Of a DNA stretch of 64,000 nt, positions 1 to 12,096 are shown piece after piece (the stretch's first letter is position 1; each line of letters opens with the position of its first letter). The stretch spans positions 620,001 to 684,000 of the forward strand of contig BDSL01000030.1 of the NCBI GenBank assembly GCA_003116995.1, in the 5' to 3' direction. Source of the DNA: Yamagishiella unicocca (lineage: Eukaryota > Chlorophyta > Chlorophyceae > Chlamydomonadales > Volvocaceae). The translations under genes were made by a program, and so were the position numbers. A model generated the notes under the pieces. The model made no database searches. It was not told where the DNA came from and saw only the letters and a program-made list of their open reading frames with translations.

Positions 1-171
1 ACCGCCGCCAGCAGGTGGCGTGGGGGGCGCGGCCACCTCTCGCGGCTCGTCGCCTGCTGAGGCGTCAGAGGGGGAGGGGGTGCGGCTGGTGGTGTTCGGG
101 CTGCCTCCTCGACCGCAGGTGGAGAAGGACGGCCGGGCGCTGCGCAGGGTGTTTGTGGCCAGGCTGGAGGT
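1..171 (+). repeat. Left arm of inverted duplication of a cyclase 3' end
   Basis: Bases 1-171 equal the reverse complement of 4030-4200 with mismatches only at positions 21, 38 and 160. The arms are about 3.86 kb apart. Weaker similarity continues into the 3' flank: bases 182-220 resemble one unit of the 40-bp tandem repeat beyond the other arm. Confidence 0.95.
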
Positions 172-181
172 CGGCGCATGA
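1..181 (+). CDS. 3' end of a second receptor-cyclase-like gene (partial, runs in from the left)
   Basis: Reading from base 2, the + strand encodes about 59 codons ending in TGA at 179-181. The peptide matches, almost residue for residue, the C-terminus of the minus-strand cyclase ending at 4014: it includes GVRLVVFGLPPRPQ and ALRRVFVARLEV. Over bases 1-171 only three positions differ from the reverse complement of 4030-4200: two change an amino acid (Ala to Val, Pro to Ser) and one is silent. A conserved frame with so few changes suggests the terminal exon of a paralogous cyclase gene, convergent with its neighbour, not a random repeat. Nothing upstream is visible, so a detached gene fragment or pseudogene cannot be excluded. 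Confidence 0.65.
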   Translation, partial: PPPAGGVGGAATSRGSSPAEASEGEGVRLVVFGLPPRPQVEKDGRALRRVFVARLEVGA

Positions 182-3100
182 TGAGGTAGGGGGCTGGAAG
201 TTGGCTGGAACGGTTGTGCATGACGAGGCAGAAGCTTGCGCGGCTAGAGATTGGTTGCAGCGTAGCGGATGGCTGAAGAAGCCGTGCGTGTGGGGGTACT
301 GCTGGACTGATAGCGGGTGCCGTCGCGGGGGGTTTAAAGTAGTTAAGCGGGGGGTTAAAAGTAGTTAAAGCAACTGGAGGTTGAAGCGGAGACAGCGGAA
401 GACAGTTGTGAACAGCCGACGACACTGATGACACTGTTGGCGCCGCCACCGATGGAAGCCCGACCCCTCGTCCTGTAGCGCAGGTGCCGGGCGCCTGCTG
501 AGATTTCGTTAAATTACAAACTTTACCTTAGTTCATACTTCAAGGTTAATATAGAGTACAGGCTCTGGAAACGTCGTTAGAAGTAAGGGTAGGGCGCGTT
601 CATCGCTTGGGAGGTGGGTGCGTGATGTCATGGGGAGCGGGCTACGATAACTACCTGTTAACGACAGGCTGAACCTTTGAGCGTGCAGTACTGTAGCCTT
701 CCTTAATACATTTGCTGTGATCGAAAGCATACATGGGCTGGTGCGCAGCTGGTGCGGGCTGGAGAGTTTTAAACCAAATATACGGTAAATGACAAGCGCT
801 GGGCTTCATCTGGGCTTCATCCTTTCAGGAGGCTTGCACTCCTGCACTATCCGTGGATTGTGTTTGGTGCATCTGATCGGTGAGGCATGCCATGGCGACT
901 CGGCGGTGTCCGGCGTTGTAGTGTTGTCGTAACATCTCCGGGCTGTATGCTACACGAGCCCTTGTGTTTTATATGCCAACTCCTGGGTTAGCATTCCTTG
1001 TTGCTAGCTGCTGGTCTTTCCTTGTATTGCCATATTTGATTGATGATTATACACACCTTGGAACCTGGATGGTGACAAATTGTCAATTTCTGTACCCGTA
1101 CTGAAAACCCTAGCCTATCGTTACAGTACAAGCTGCAACCATGGTGCAGTTATGACCGATCGAAACATAGAAATTTGGCGGATAATATGCACCACTTACG
1201 GACTCCATAGTAGATGTTTATGACGGTCGGTGAACTTGCTGCACCTGTACTGCAAACCCTAGCTAGCACTACAATACAAGTAACCACGGTGGAGTTAAGG
1301 CCGTTTGCAGGTTTGACCGAACCGCAATACTCTGACGGCGGTATGTACGCGTGAAATCTGATGGAGATACACACCTGAAGGAATCGACATACATTGTGAT
1401 ACTTGGTCGAGTTGCTGTACTTGTGCAGCTGCACAAGCACGAACCCTAGCCATGGACGGCCTGGTCCTGCATCCGGGATCTGGGCTTGCAATGGCGCAAT
1501 GACCTCTCCCGCGCCTCTGCCGGCACATGAAGTGGCTGGCACCTTGCTTGCACACGTCACGGCAGTCCTGCACCACCATCTGCGCGCGCCAGCCATGTAG
1601 CATCATCACCAGCAGGCGGCCAGTAGCATCTTGCAACGCCACCACCGCCTGATTAGCCCTTGGCGAACGGTTGGACCATCCCCGCTAGACCCCGACTCGG
1701 ACACCCCCCCCATGTCGCCCCTCTAGCCTGGCCATACGGGTGTCGGCTGCCCCTGCCGCTCCGATGGCAGCAGCCATCTCTTCTTGAGCTGCAACAAGGC
1801 CGTGCCAGGCCTGGGTAGCCCCTACAGAATCTCCTTCCTCCGCCTCTGGAAATTCTGTCCTAGCCGCCCTAAACGCGGTCTCCACCCTGCTGACCACCCG
1901 ATTCGCCGCGCGGCTGCCGTGCCTGCTGGCTGCACTACTACTGCTGCTGCCGCAAGTGCAGCGTTCACGTGTGATCCTAGTGGCAGTAGCGGACACGTTG
2001 CAGTGTGATCATGGTGGAGTCAAGGCCAAAGAGTCAAGGCCTTTGTCGGTTTGGCTTGACCCCGGAGTTGAAGAACGAGCGCGCACCTGCCTTTCAAAGT
2101 CGACAGGAAACATTTGAACTGCGAACCCTAGCGTTGCAGTGTGGCCACGGTGAAGATCAAGTTTGGTGCGGGCAACCTAGTAGATCAGGAGACGTTGGGC
2201 TGCGGGTGCCGTGCCCACAATTAGCACCACGCACGCCCGTTTTGAATCGATTGCGACAGTATCCATGCGTTCATCTCCATGTATGGATTTACCGTTCCGC
2301 CCCGACAGGTGCACGTCTTCTGCGTTGCCCTGTACCAAGATGCAATTTCCAACAACCACAAAATGTCAAGGCAGCTCAGCAGAGGAATCGCCGCTCGCCG
2401 TCTGACCCTACCTCCGACTGCCCTCACTTCACATATGTCCAACCCGCCATAAAGCTATCGTCAATGCGGTAGCTAGCCGCGATCGAGCCGCGATGTCTTT
2501 GAGCCGTGTCATGTATCCGGACACCGCAGCTACCTCGGGACCATGAAGCCGCCATCCCACATTATGCCAAAAAGCAACCGACGTCACCAACCTTCAGCAC
2601 ACCCAATAATGGAGCTTGAGCCACACGACGCGCATAGAAGCAGCTCACCTAGAGAGAACCGATAAAAACACAATACGTAATACTCGACGAACTCACTGCA
2701 TGTGGAAGCAGGGAAGAAGGTGGCCGCAGCCCGTACTTGCGCTGGGCGGCGTCACAAACAACATCCGAGCACGGTCACGTATCAGCCCCTGGGGCTAGCT
2801 AGGTAGACCGCAGGAGGAACCTGCCTGTCTGCCAATGACCCTGCCAGGACTTGTGCCCTTGCGCCGCATGCGGACACGCAGCCCCTCATCACGCACTCGT
2901 AACATAACTAAGATCTGGCAGCCCATCACCTCGACTTGCGACATCCATGCAGCGCGAAAGCAGGGCTCGCAGGTAGTACCTCCTGGGTAGCATATATAGG
3001 AACGCGGTAGCGTAGGGACGCGTACTGCTGATGATGACTACATACATACTGGGCGGGACGCGCGCATAAATACACGCTACTGCTCATCGCAACCTCCACG

Positions 3101-3856
3101 CGCCGTCTTTCAGGCGTCCGCGCGCAATATTACCACCGCGCGCTATCCATCCCCACTCGCTTGATGACAAACGCTTCCTGGACAGCCATCCAACCACCAT
3201 GCATGTCGCCAGCACCGACCTAGTGCAACCAGCAGGCATGTATCAAGGGTAGGGGAGCGGGGGAGTAGACGGGAGGGGACGGAGCTGCGGCGCTAACAGT
3301 TTCTTCGCATCGGCGCTGCGTGCAGCAATAATAAACGCGAACCGAACATGAAGTCGAGGACAAGCAAAGCAGGCAGAAACAAGCAAATAAACAGGGAAAG
3401 GATCCCCGGTCGACAAATAAAACACGAGGGGCTCACGTACCCTGCGCCCCTGATACGGTGGGGTGCCATGACACCGCTGATCCACTGAGGAGCAATCCAC
3501 GCGGCCGGAAAGGCAGGTCTCCCTTTGCAAAGTTGAATGACACCCAGCGCTCGCCACGTATTAAGTCGATATGCCTCAAGCCCATGCTTTCGATCTCCAC
3601 ACATTCTACGGACAGCTACAGTACTAACAGTCATTCCCCGGCATCCACCGCCCGATTTCGTTTGCAGTAAAAAGGGAACCCCCAGCGGCGACAGCGTCTG
3701 CCATAGGCCTCCGCCCCAACCGGCGTCGGCGCTCGCCTAAATGAGCTGCTGACGCGCGTGCAAAGCCGCTCTTTATGCCCTCATGGCTTCCACGCCCATC
3801 CGCTTCGCGGCAACCTCCAGTAGTCGCCTCCAGCCTCACATCACATTTTTCTGCCC
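182..3856. other. Intergenic region between convergent cyclase 3' ends; no gene recognised
   Basis: No reading frame here looks like a protein I recognise. Base composition is less GC-rich than the flanking genes. The stretch holds several diverged copies of a short repeat (about 1098-2170) and a TATATA-like run near 2990-3000 with no convincing gene downstream of it. It probably includes the 3' untranslated regions of both flanking cyclase genes. I could not find a TGTAA polyadenylation motif close to either stop codon. Confidence 0.5.
1098..2170. repeat. Diverged short repeats with CCCTAGC and ACCAYGGTGGAGT cores
   Basis: Similar blocks recur near 1098-1160, 1250-1325, 1420-1450, 1995-2065 and 2120-2170. 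Each has some combination of an AACCCTAGC core, a GTTGCAGT or TACTGCA element, and an ACCAYGGTGGAGT element followed by a GTTTGACC-like end. Copies are irregularly spaced and strongly diverged, as expected for an old repeat family or decayed transposon. I cannot assign a family. Confidence 0.4.
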
Positions 3857-4016
3857 GGCACCTAACAGTTCCTGCTAACCTCCAACCCCCTCTTCAGGCA
3901 CCTAACCGTTCCTGCTAACCTCCAACCCCCTCTTCAGGCACCTAACCGTTCCTGCTAACCTCCAACCCCCTCTTCAGGCACCTAACCGTTCCTGCTAACC
4001 TCCAACCCCCTCTTCA
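3857..4016. repeat. Four 40-bp tandem units at the cyclase stop codon
   Basis: Four head-to-tail 40-bp units start at 3857, 3897, 3937 and 3977. Units 2-4 are essentially identical; unit 1 has one substitution (CCTAACAG instead of CCTAACCG). The minus-strand cyclase stop codon (4016-4014) is formed by the last three bases of the fourth unit, so the array is the start of the 3' untranslated region. The + strand paralogue end at 181 is followed by one diverged unit only. Confidence 0.9.
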
Positions 4017-7000
4017 GGCACCTCCACCCACCTCCAGCCTAGCCACAAACACCCTGCGCAGCGCCCGGCCGTCCTTCTCCACCTGCGGTCGAGGAGGCAG
4101 CCCGAACACCACCAGCCGCACCCCCTCCCCCTCTGACGCCTCAGCAGGCGACGAGCCGCGAGGGGTGGCCGCGCCCCCCGCGCCACCTGCTGGCGGCGGT
4201 GTCTGCTGCGACGGCCCACCACCATCACCCGGGCACACTCGCCGCACCCGCGCTTGCAGGACCAGCCGACTGCGGTCCTCCGTTGAGGGCTTGCTGCCTG
4301 CTGCAGGCACGCCAAGCCGATGCAGCGCTGGATCGGGCTGCTGATTACTCCTTCCATGGCTGATGCGGGAGAATAAGCCCGCGAGGCTGGAGCGAAGAAA
4401 TTTGCTTTGATGTGCGGCTTGTTGGTGGTGGTTTTGGTAGTGGTGATGGTGGTGGTGATGATAAAGAGCAGCTACGAGACCGCCAGCGCCACCGCCGCCT
4501 CCGGTTCCCCCAGCCGTTGGATCAGCGCCTTGGCAATGGCCAAAAAATCCCGAGTTGTACGGCGTTTCATCCCTGCGTTGCGGCACCATAATGGGTCGCA
4601 GTCCTCCGTTGATGCCAATGGCGGCGACGGTGGGAGCGGCCTCTGCAGCTGCTGCTGTGCGCTCGACGACGGGCGGCGCCTCCCCGCCGCCTCCGTGACC
4701 TGCCCGCTCCGGTCGTCCATGCCGCTGCCGGGCCTGGTAAGGTTGTTGCTCCTCATCACGGTGCAGCTCCTTTGGCAGTGCCGCAGCAGTGGGTTCCGGA
4801 GCCGCAGCGGGTTCCGGAGCCGCGGACAGCTGCAGGGCGGAGGTCAGGCAACATTCCGCACCCGCTGCCGCGAGACCACTGAACCCCGGTGCAGCATCAT
4901 AACGGTTACCGCCACCGGTGGGGCAGGCGGCCAAGGCAACCACAAGCGGTGGCGGCGGTGAATTAGTGAGGCGCCCGGGCGGAAGTTCCCGGTGCTGCTG
5001 TTGCTGCTGCTGTAGCTGCTGCCATGGTGCTGCGTCCGCTGGCGAGCGCCACGGCTGCGTGGTTCCGCCCAGCAGCAAGGGCGGCGGCGGCGCCCAGCAG
5101 CTGTCGGCCCCCAGCGGACTACTGCCCCCCGACCCGGCCAGGCTGCACATGTCGGTGCCGCTGGTGTAGTGACATGAAGGGACCAGCCCCGGACCTGGCC
5201 AGGCGCCCTGCCCAGCACCCGCCAGCACCTCGCGGTTCGTGCCTCGAGAGAAGCCATCGGACCGCTGTGCGGGCCGCGTCGACGGGTCGGCCTCACACAG
5301 GTCCTCGGCCTCGTAACCGCTCCGTAATGCCGCCGCCGTGGCCCCCTGGCCCCGCCTCCGTCCGGACTGCGACTTGCCGGCGGCGGCGCTGTCACTGACC
5401 CGTGCACTCGGAGGCAAAATTCGGTCGATGCCAGGTTCATTTCTGCAAGGTTCTTGCGGGTTGGCACTGGGTCGGGCAGGCACGACAGGTGATAAGCGGT
5501 TGGTGGCGGCATTGTTAGCGGCGCCCAGCCGGCTTAGTCGCGAAGATGTCGGACTGGCGCCGCCTGGCGCGCTGCTGCCCGCTGGGTCAACGCCGCCACC
5601 GCGCGCGCGGTAAGGCCTAGGGTCTCCGTCGTAGGGGGCCTTGAGGGCTTGCGAGTACAGCCCGTCTAGGCGTACGGACGAATCCAGCCGGCAGGCGCTG
5701 CGTACGACAGCGTCGCTCACCAGCAGCTGCGGTTGGGCCCGATTACAGGTGATTGGGTTATGGGTTGTGGTACATACGGCAAGGGGTATGTGTTGATGTC
5801 CGGGAATGGCGTACCGGACCATAGGTGGGAGGCAAGGCAAGGCAAGTGAGAACAGGGGGCGGTGCACCCAAGGGAGCACCATGAATGCATGCGAGGGCCG
5901 CCTATCTAGGACTTTGCCTCGAGCGGATGAATGCAGGCAGCTAAGCTATCGAGTCCACCGAGTCCATCGAGGGCATTGGGGACATCGTGGGCATCGAGGA
6001 CATCGAGGCCATAGAGGCTATCCAGGCCAATGAGGCCGTTCTATGGCCGAACAACAAAGCTTAAGTGGGCGCCTCTCTTTTGGGACTGGCAGCTAGTACT
6101 GGTGGGTACGCCGCAGGTAGCTCTCCGGGCCCCGAGCGGTGCCTTTGTGCCATCACATCGCGCCCATCCTGCTCCGCCTGCTGCCTCACCTGGCCGCTCC
6201 ACGCCAGGCTGGCCAGTGCGGTGACCTTGTCCGCGGGCCTCCCCCGGTACAGCAGCCGGCCGCTCGTCCCAACCAGCAGGCCCTGCGGTCACACAGGGAT
6301 CGGTGAAACCGCCGGGGGCGACAACATTTTATCGTACTACATAGATAGATAAAGTGATTGTTGCCGGGCACCCATGTACGACGTAGAAGGATTAAAACAT
6401 GATCATGGCCACAGGTAGCGAGAGCGCTTGGCAAGAGGACCACCAGCAGGCGACTAGAGCGGTGGACAGGGCATCTCTCCTTCGCCCGCCGACCATGCAC
6501 TATAATGCAGCAACAGAAGGTGGAACCCTTTTGCAAACGCCGCAGCCCGCTGTACGGCGCTCTCCCCCTGGAGCCCTAGGTGCGCCCCATCCCCTGATCG
6601 CCGCACCTGCATACGCCCCACGTCGACGGCTCCTTTGAGGCGGAGGCCCCGGTACACCAGGCGGCCCGCAGCGGCGGCGGCAGCGGCGGTGTCGGCGGCC
6701 GTGTTTGTCGTAGGCATGAGGACCGCGTCTGGCGGTGGACCATATCCCGGTGCGACAGCGACGTACTCCGGTACCGGACTCGGGCTCACGGAGAGACTCA
6801 CGGGCGGACGCTGTGCTGCTGCTGCCACTGGCACCGGCTTCAATGCCGACCGCGGTGTCGGGCGGAATGGCACCTGCTCCTTCGCATGCAACATTCCAGC
6901 CCCACTACCAGCAAGCGTACCATTTACAGCGACTCCCCCGCCAGCTGCCTCGAGGGGTTCCGCAGCTTGGATCTCCGGCCAGTTGCCGAAGCTGGCGGAG

Positions 7001-9402
7001 CGAACCATGGCGCCGTGGCGGCTGCCTCGGCCGTCGCCGCCACCACCGCTGTCCCCACCACCGCCGCATCCCCTGGGAGCCGGCTCCGACAGTTTTTCGA
7101 CCAGGGACATGTTGGCGCCATCTCGGGCGCTGTGATTCTGCACCAGCGCCCGGAGCAGCGGGCTGGCGGTGCTGTTGGTGAAGCTGAGACTGGAGCGCAC
7201 ACCGCAAATGGACTGGAGACGCTCCAGGGGGGCCATCCGATGGCTGCCAGCCTCACCACCACCGCCGCCATCACCATCGCCACCCTTGGATACGCCGACG
7301 CATCTGCCTAGGTTGCGCTCGCTCATTCGCGTCCTGATCCTGCCTCTACTGTCGCGTCTGCTCTTGTTGCTGCTGTTGCTGTTGCTACTACTGCTGCTGC
7401 CCCGGATAGGATTGCCCAGGGCTATGGCCAGGGTGCGAAGAGATTGCGACTGCTGTGGCCCTTGGCGGGACGTGGGATCATCAGCGCCGATTGCATCAAT
7501 GGCACTCAAGCGGGCAGCACCTCGGCTCCCCACAGCCGCGTGCCTCGTCACCACCGCTGCTGCTGCTGCCGCCGCCGCCGCTGCTGCCACCACCCCTGCT
7601 GTTGCACCGTCCATGCTATCCTCCTCTGCGGACTCCTCATCATATCCCAACGGTAATTGGCCAGTGGTGAAAGGGCTAAAGCTGTTACGCCTCAGGCCTG
7701 CTTTTGGCCATACATCGGGCCCGCCCACCAGACACTGCAGCTGCTTCGTCCCATGCATCGTTTTGGTGAAGGGAGACATCACGTCGCTGTACTGAGGCGG
7801 CGCAGCTCCAACAGCAACCTCCACCGGACAGGCATCGCCTCCACTGCTCCCGCCACCGCCCGGATGGTGGTAGCCCTGCGCGCTGGACCTACGACTCCGC
7901 AGCCCTGAAATCACCAGACTCTTCCGCCTACCCAAGTTTCCGCACGCACCGCCTCGATGCGGGCTGGTGAAGCTGCCTGAGCAGCCAGACATGGTTGTGA
8001 GGCTGGAAGGGGAAGCAGCTGCATTGCAGCGACGACCGGCCGCAGTGGCGGTACCGGCGCTGCCGCTGCCACCGCCGCTGCCCCCGCCCCCGCCGGCAGC
8101 ATGTGGCAATGCCATGTGTGGGGGCAGGGCCAGGCAGCTCCGCCTGCGAAAGCTTGTTGCGCGGCTGCTCTGCGTCCTATGTGAGTTGGCTAGGTAGCTG
8201 CGACGCCCAAAGCTGGACTGCGACGAAAGTAAACCGGTCGTATGGTGCCGTGAGGGGCCAACAATGCGTGAAGGTGGTGGAGGCGGCTCGGGCGGGCCAA
8301 CCTCTGGTGTCTCCTGCCTCCGGCTCGGGGTCCCGGGCCAGGGATTTACCGGACCCTCGTTGCCGCCATCTTCGCCAACCCTGTCATCATCACCATCGCC
8401 GCCATCGCATGGCAGGAGCGCAGCTGCAGGCAGCATTTGCGGAGATGGCGGCCAAGGAAGCCGTGGCTGCTGAGCGGCAGTGTCGGCGGGAGCAAGACCC
8501 GCACGGGTAGCCTCAGTGGATGCTGCTACTGCTGATGCTGCCAGTGCACCGCCGTCATCGTCACTGCGGGCCTGAGCCAAGATGTGGCGCCCCTCCGTGG
8601 CAAGAGCCGCGTCCGTCTCCACCATCATGCTCGCATGCTGCATGAACCATCGGCCCCGCCTGCTGCTCTGTGCGCCTATGAGTCGTGGAGCCATCCGAAC
8701 AACAGCCTCGTGTCCCTGCTGCTGCTGCCCCTGCTGCTGCTGCCCCTGCTGCTGAGCCAGCTGCACCTCGAGCCGCATGGCACTGGATTCCCGTGGGCTC
8801 CCTGCCGCCATGTCACAGCTGGCGCCACCATCACCATCACCATCACCGCCGCTGACGCCGCCATCGCCTCCACCACGGCTGCCCCGCGGCTCACTCGGGT
8901 CCTCCACACTGCCGACGCTGGGTTGCATGAACACCACGCTGCCGAAGGCGAACTGCGGCAAGGTAGCGGCCTGCCCGTGCCTGCGAGACGGCAGGGAGTC
9001 CGTCACACCGAGCACCCCGGATGAGCCGCCATCAGCACACTGTGGCTCGGAGACTGGCACGCGTGCCGCAGTGCTGGCGCCCGTGAATAGCACGGCTACA
9101 TCCGGCCCAGGTCCGCTTGCTCGTTCTGGTGCAGCGGATTGTGCCACTGCGGCGGCACCTCCAGCGACACAGGTGGCGACAGTGATGCCGCCATTACCGC
9201 CACCGTGAGCGCCGTGAATGCCATGAACACCGTGAACGCCATAGAGCTGTGGGTGCGCCTTGCAGGAGCTGGTGGAGTCGACAAGACCCTGCACTGCTGC
9301 CGCCATTGCGATTGTTGCCAAGGCGCCAGCCTTCCCTGGAGCCATCGTGCCGCCGTTGAGGGAGCTGCCGGTGGAGCGGCCACCGGGGCAGCTGCCACAC
9401 AT

Positions 9403-9436
<34 letters not shown>

Positions 9437-12056
9437 GCGCCCCCTGACGCCGACCTACCTAACCCCTGCTCACCCAGCCCCCGAGCCACACTCATCCGCC
9501 ACGCGCCGGCACCGCGTACCGCCACAGCGCGACGGCCGACCCTGTACGACGAGTTAGCGGCGCCGCTGGCCAGCGCCAGCCTGCCCACCTCCGCCGCGGG
9601 GTCGGCACAGCGGCGGCCGGACTTGGAGCTGCCACTGCCTGCACCACCGCCAGCTCCCGAGTTCCACAGCCTGCTGTTCCCGATCCTCGAGGTGCTGTTG
9701 CTGACCAGGTGGACCAGCGATGCGAGGGCGGAGCTGGTGGCGCTGCTGTGAGAAGCCGCCAGGCCACTCTGGTCGCGGCGGCAGGGTGGGCCATCGACGA
9801 GGCTGCTGGTGAAGCTGTTGGCGTCGGCCACCAGCTCCTCACCCAGCTCGTGCTCCAACAGCTCGGCGGGCCTGACAGGTGGTCAGCAGGGGAAGGAGGT
9901 GTGGAGGGTGAGAGGGGACGGGCTCACTTGAGGGGTCGGGAGGAGGCCGCCCTGGCTGTGTGAGCAGAGCCCCCACAGGGCAGACTCGGTGTTTTGAGGA
10001 AGGCTGGAGGAGTAGGCGACAAGGACGGCTAAGTATGAGCAACCTAGCTGACACGCTCCCCCAGCAAGCAGGTAGGCTGCCTCTCACCAACACGTAATAC
10101 GGGATGATGGGCGTGGTGTCTGAAACCAAGCAGGATGTGATCCAGCCATGACACTTCCATAGACCCTCACCAAATATTAACTGCAGCCAAGAGCCAACTA
10201 TTCGACCAGCTCCCGCCCACACGCAAGGGCTACACCCAGCCAGCCTGTACGACACCGCGCACCCGCAAGTCCTGCCCCCCTTCATGCCCCACCAGGCCAC
10301 CCACCAAGGCAGCTCCAAGCCCGCCGCCTGGCACTCCAGCGCCCAAGCCACCACAGCCGCTGTGTCGCCACCCAATCCCACCGCAACAACACCGGTGCTG
10401 CGCTGCATCTTGAACCCGCCATCGTGCACCATCGTCACGCCGTACATCATCGCCACCTGGCGGCAGCAGCAGCGCATGAGCTCCATGCTGTGAGTGAACA
10501 CGTCCCGGTTCCAAGCCGCTAGCACGGTGGAGCCCTGCGCCCGCAGCTCGGCAATGGCGACTGCGGGGCCGAGCGGGGCGGACAGTGTGCCTGAGGGTGA
10601 GAGGGTGTAAGGGTGTTTGGGTCTTAGGCTGGTAGCGCGTGGTGGGGTTGTGGTGGGGTTGTGATGGGGGTGTGATGAGGACCAGGGGCCGGGCGGCCCT
10701 GCGTGGTGAGCCATGCCCATCTAGCTAGCTCCCGGGCGCCTTGGATAAACGCACCACGAGAGCAGTCGGGTGCGCGGGCAGGCGGATGGAAGGTTTTGTC
10801 CCTTTCCTTACAACCACCGGCATAATCCGCCATCCCCACCATCGCCACCAGATCACTCACCCAGCGCTATGCAAGTCCCAGCGCGGTTCAGCGGCGGCTC
10901 ATATGCGGCCCGAATCGACAGGAACGCCTTGGCCCCCCCCACCACCTGGAACAGAGGTGTACCGTGCTGCAGCTCCACCACGGCAGGCAGAGTCGGCATC
11001 ACGGCAGACGGCAGCGGCGGCGGTGGTGGCGGTGTGCAGCTGGCGCCGCTTATGGTGCAGCTGCCCGTGGCACCGTCATCACCGCCCCCTACGATGACGC
11101 CGACGGTGTCCGCCTCACCAATGCTGTTGACACAGCAGACACCGCTACCACCACCGCTGCAACCACCGCCGCCGCTGCCTGCTGGTGCCTCCATTGATGT
11201 CACTGGTAGGCGGCTGTAGCTCTGGTCGCTGGGCAGCATGTAGTGCCCCTGGTACAGGGCCACGCCCTGCTCCGAGTGCTGCAGCATGCCCGCGGACAGA
11301 AGGCGGCGTCGTGCCTGGGCGCTGAGGATAATGGCGCCGCCGTGGCCGGTGTTCGACACCGCCCGTGCCACAGCCATTAGCAGCCCTGGGGAGTGGCCAC
11401 CGGCCAGCAAGCGATGTGAGAATTTAAGTTGAAACTCACTGCCATTCATTGGGTAGCCCTACCGAGTAATATGACATTTGTATTACTTGGGTAACGCGGG
11501 CCGCGGCATTGTGTGTTAGGATAACCCAAACCGAACCGCGTGGAACCCATGTGTGGAACCCAGCTCCTATCGGACTTAACTATGGGTGAATCAAACAAGT
11601 CATTCCTCCTGCGCCTCTTGTCGCTAGATTGTGCGCTACATGCCGGCTGGAGTGTCCATTCTCAGCTGGGGATCTTGCGGCTAAGCGGTGTGCACACACA
11701 CATGTGGCCACCCGCCACCACACACGACCACATTACCCAAGCAGAAGCCGTCGCCCCCTTGCATTTGCTGGTTTCCTTGCCTCAGCCCGATGCGAGCACT
11801 ACCCCATTCCCGCACGCACTGCGCACACACAACGTCACGCTCCCTCGCCCCTCATCCTACCGCCGTAGATGACTCGGCCCGAAGCCCTGTTGGCGCGCCT
11901 CTCCACTTGCACCTCGTTGCAGCCGCAGTGTATCCCCAGCCGCAGCCGCAGCCCCCGGTACACGCAAATGGCTCCAGGGGTGCCTCGGTCGCACTGCCGG
12001 TACAGCGACAACACGTGCTGCCGGAAGTCCTCCGGCGGCAGCAGAAGCCGCCGCCT

Positions 12057-12096
<40 letters not shown>

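Noticed and set aside
4407..5512. Plus-strand and alternative minus-strand frames of 180-220 codons within the last cyclase exon
   Set aside because: They are antisense or out-of-frame shadows of exon 5726-4014, which continues the cyclase frame from SGQ/LLVSDAVV to its stop.
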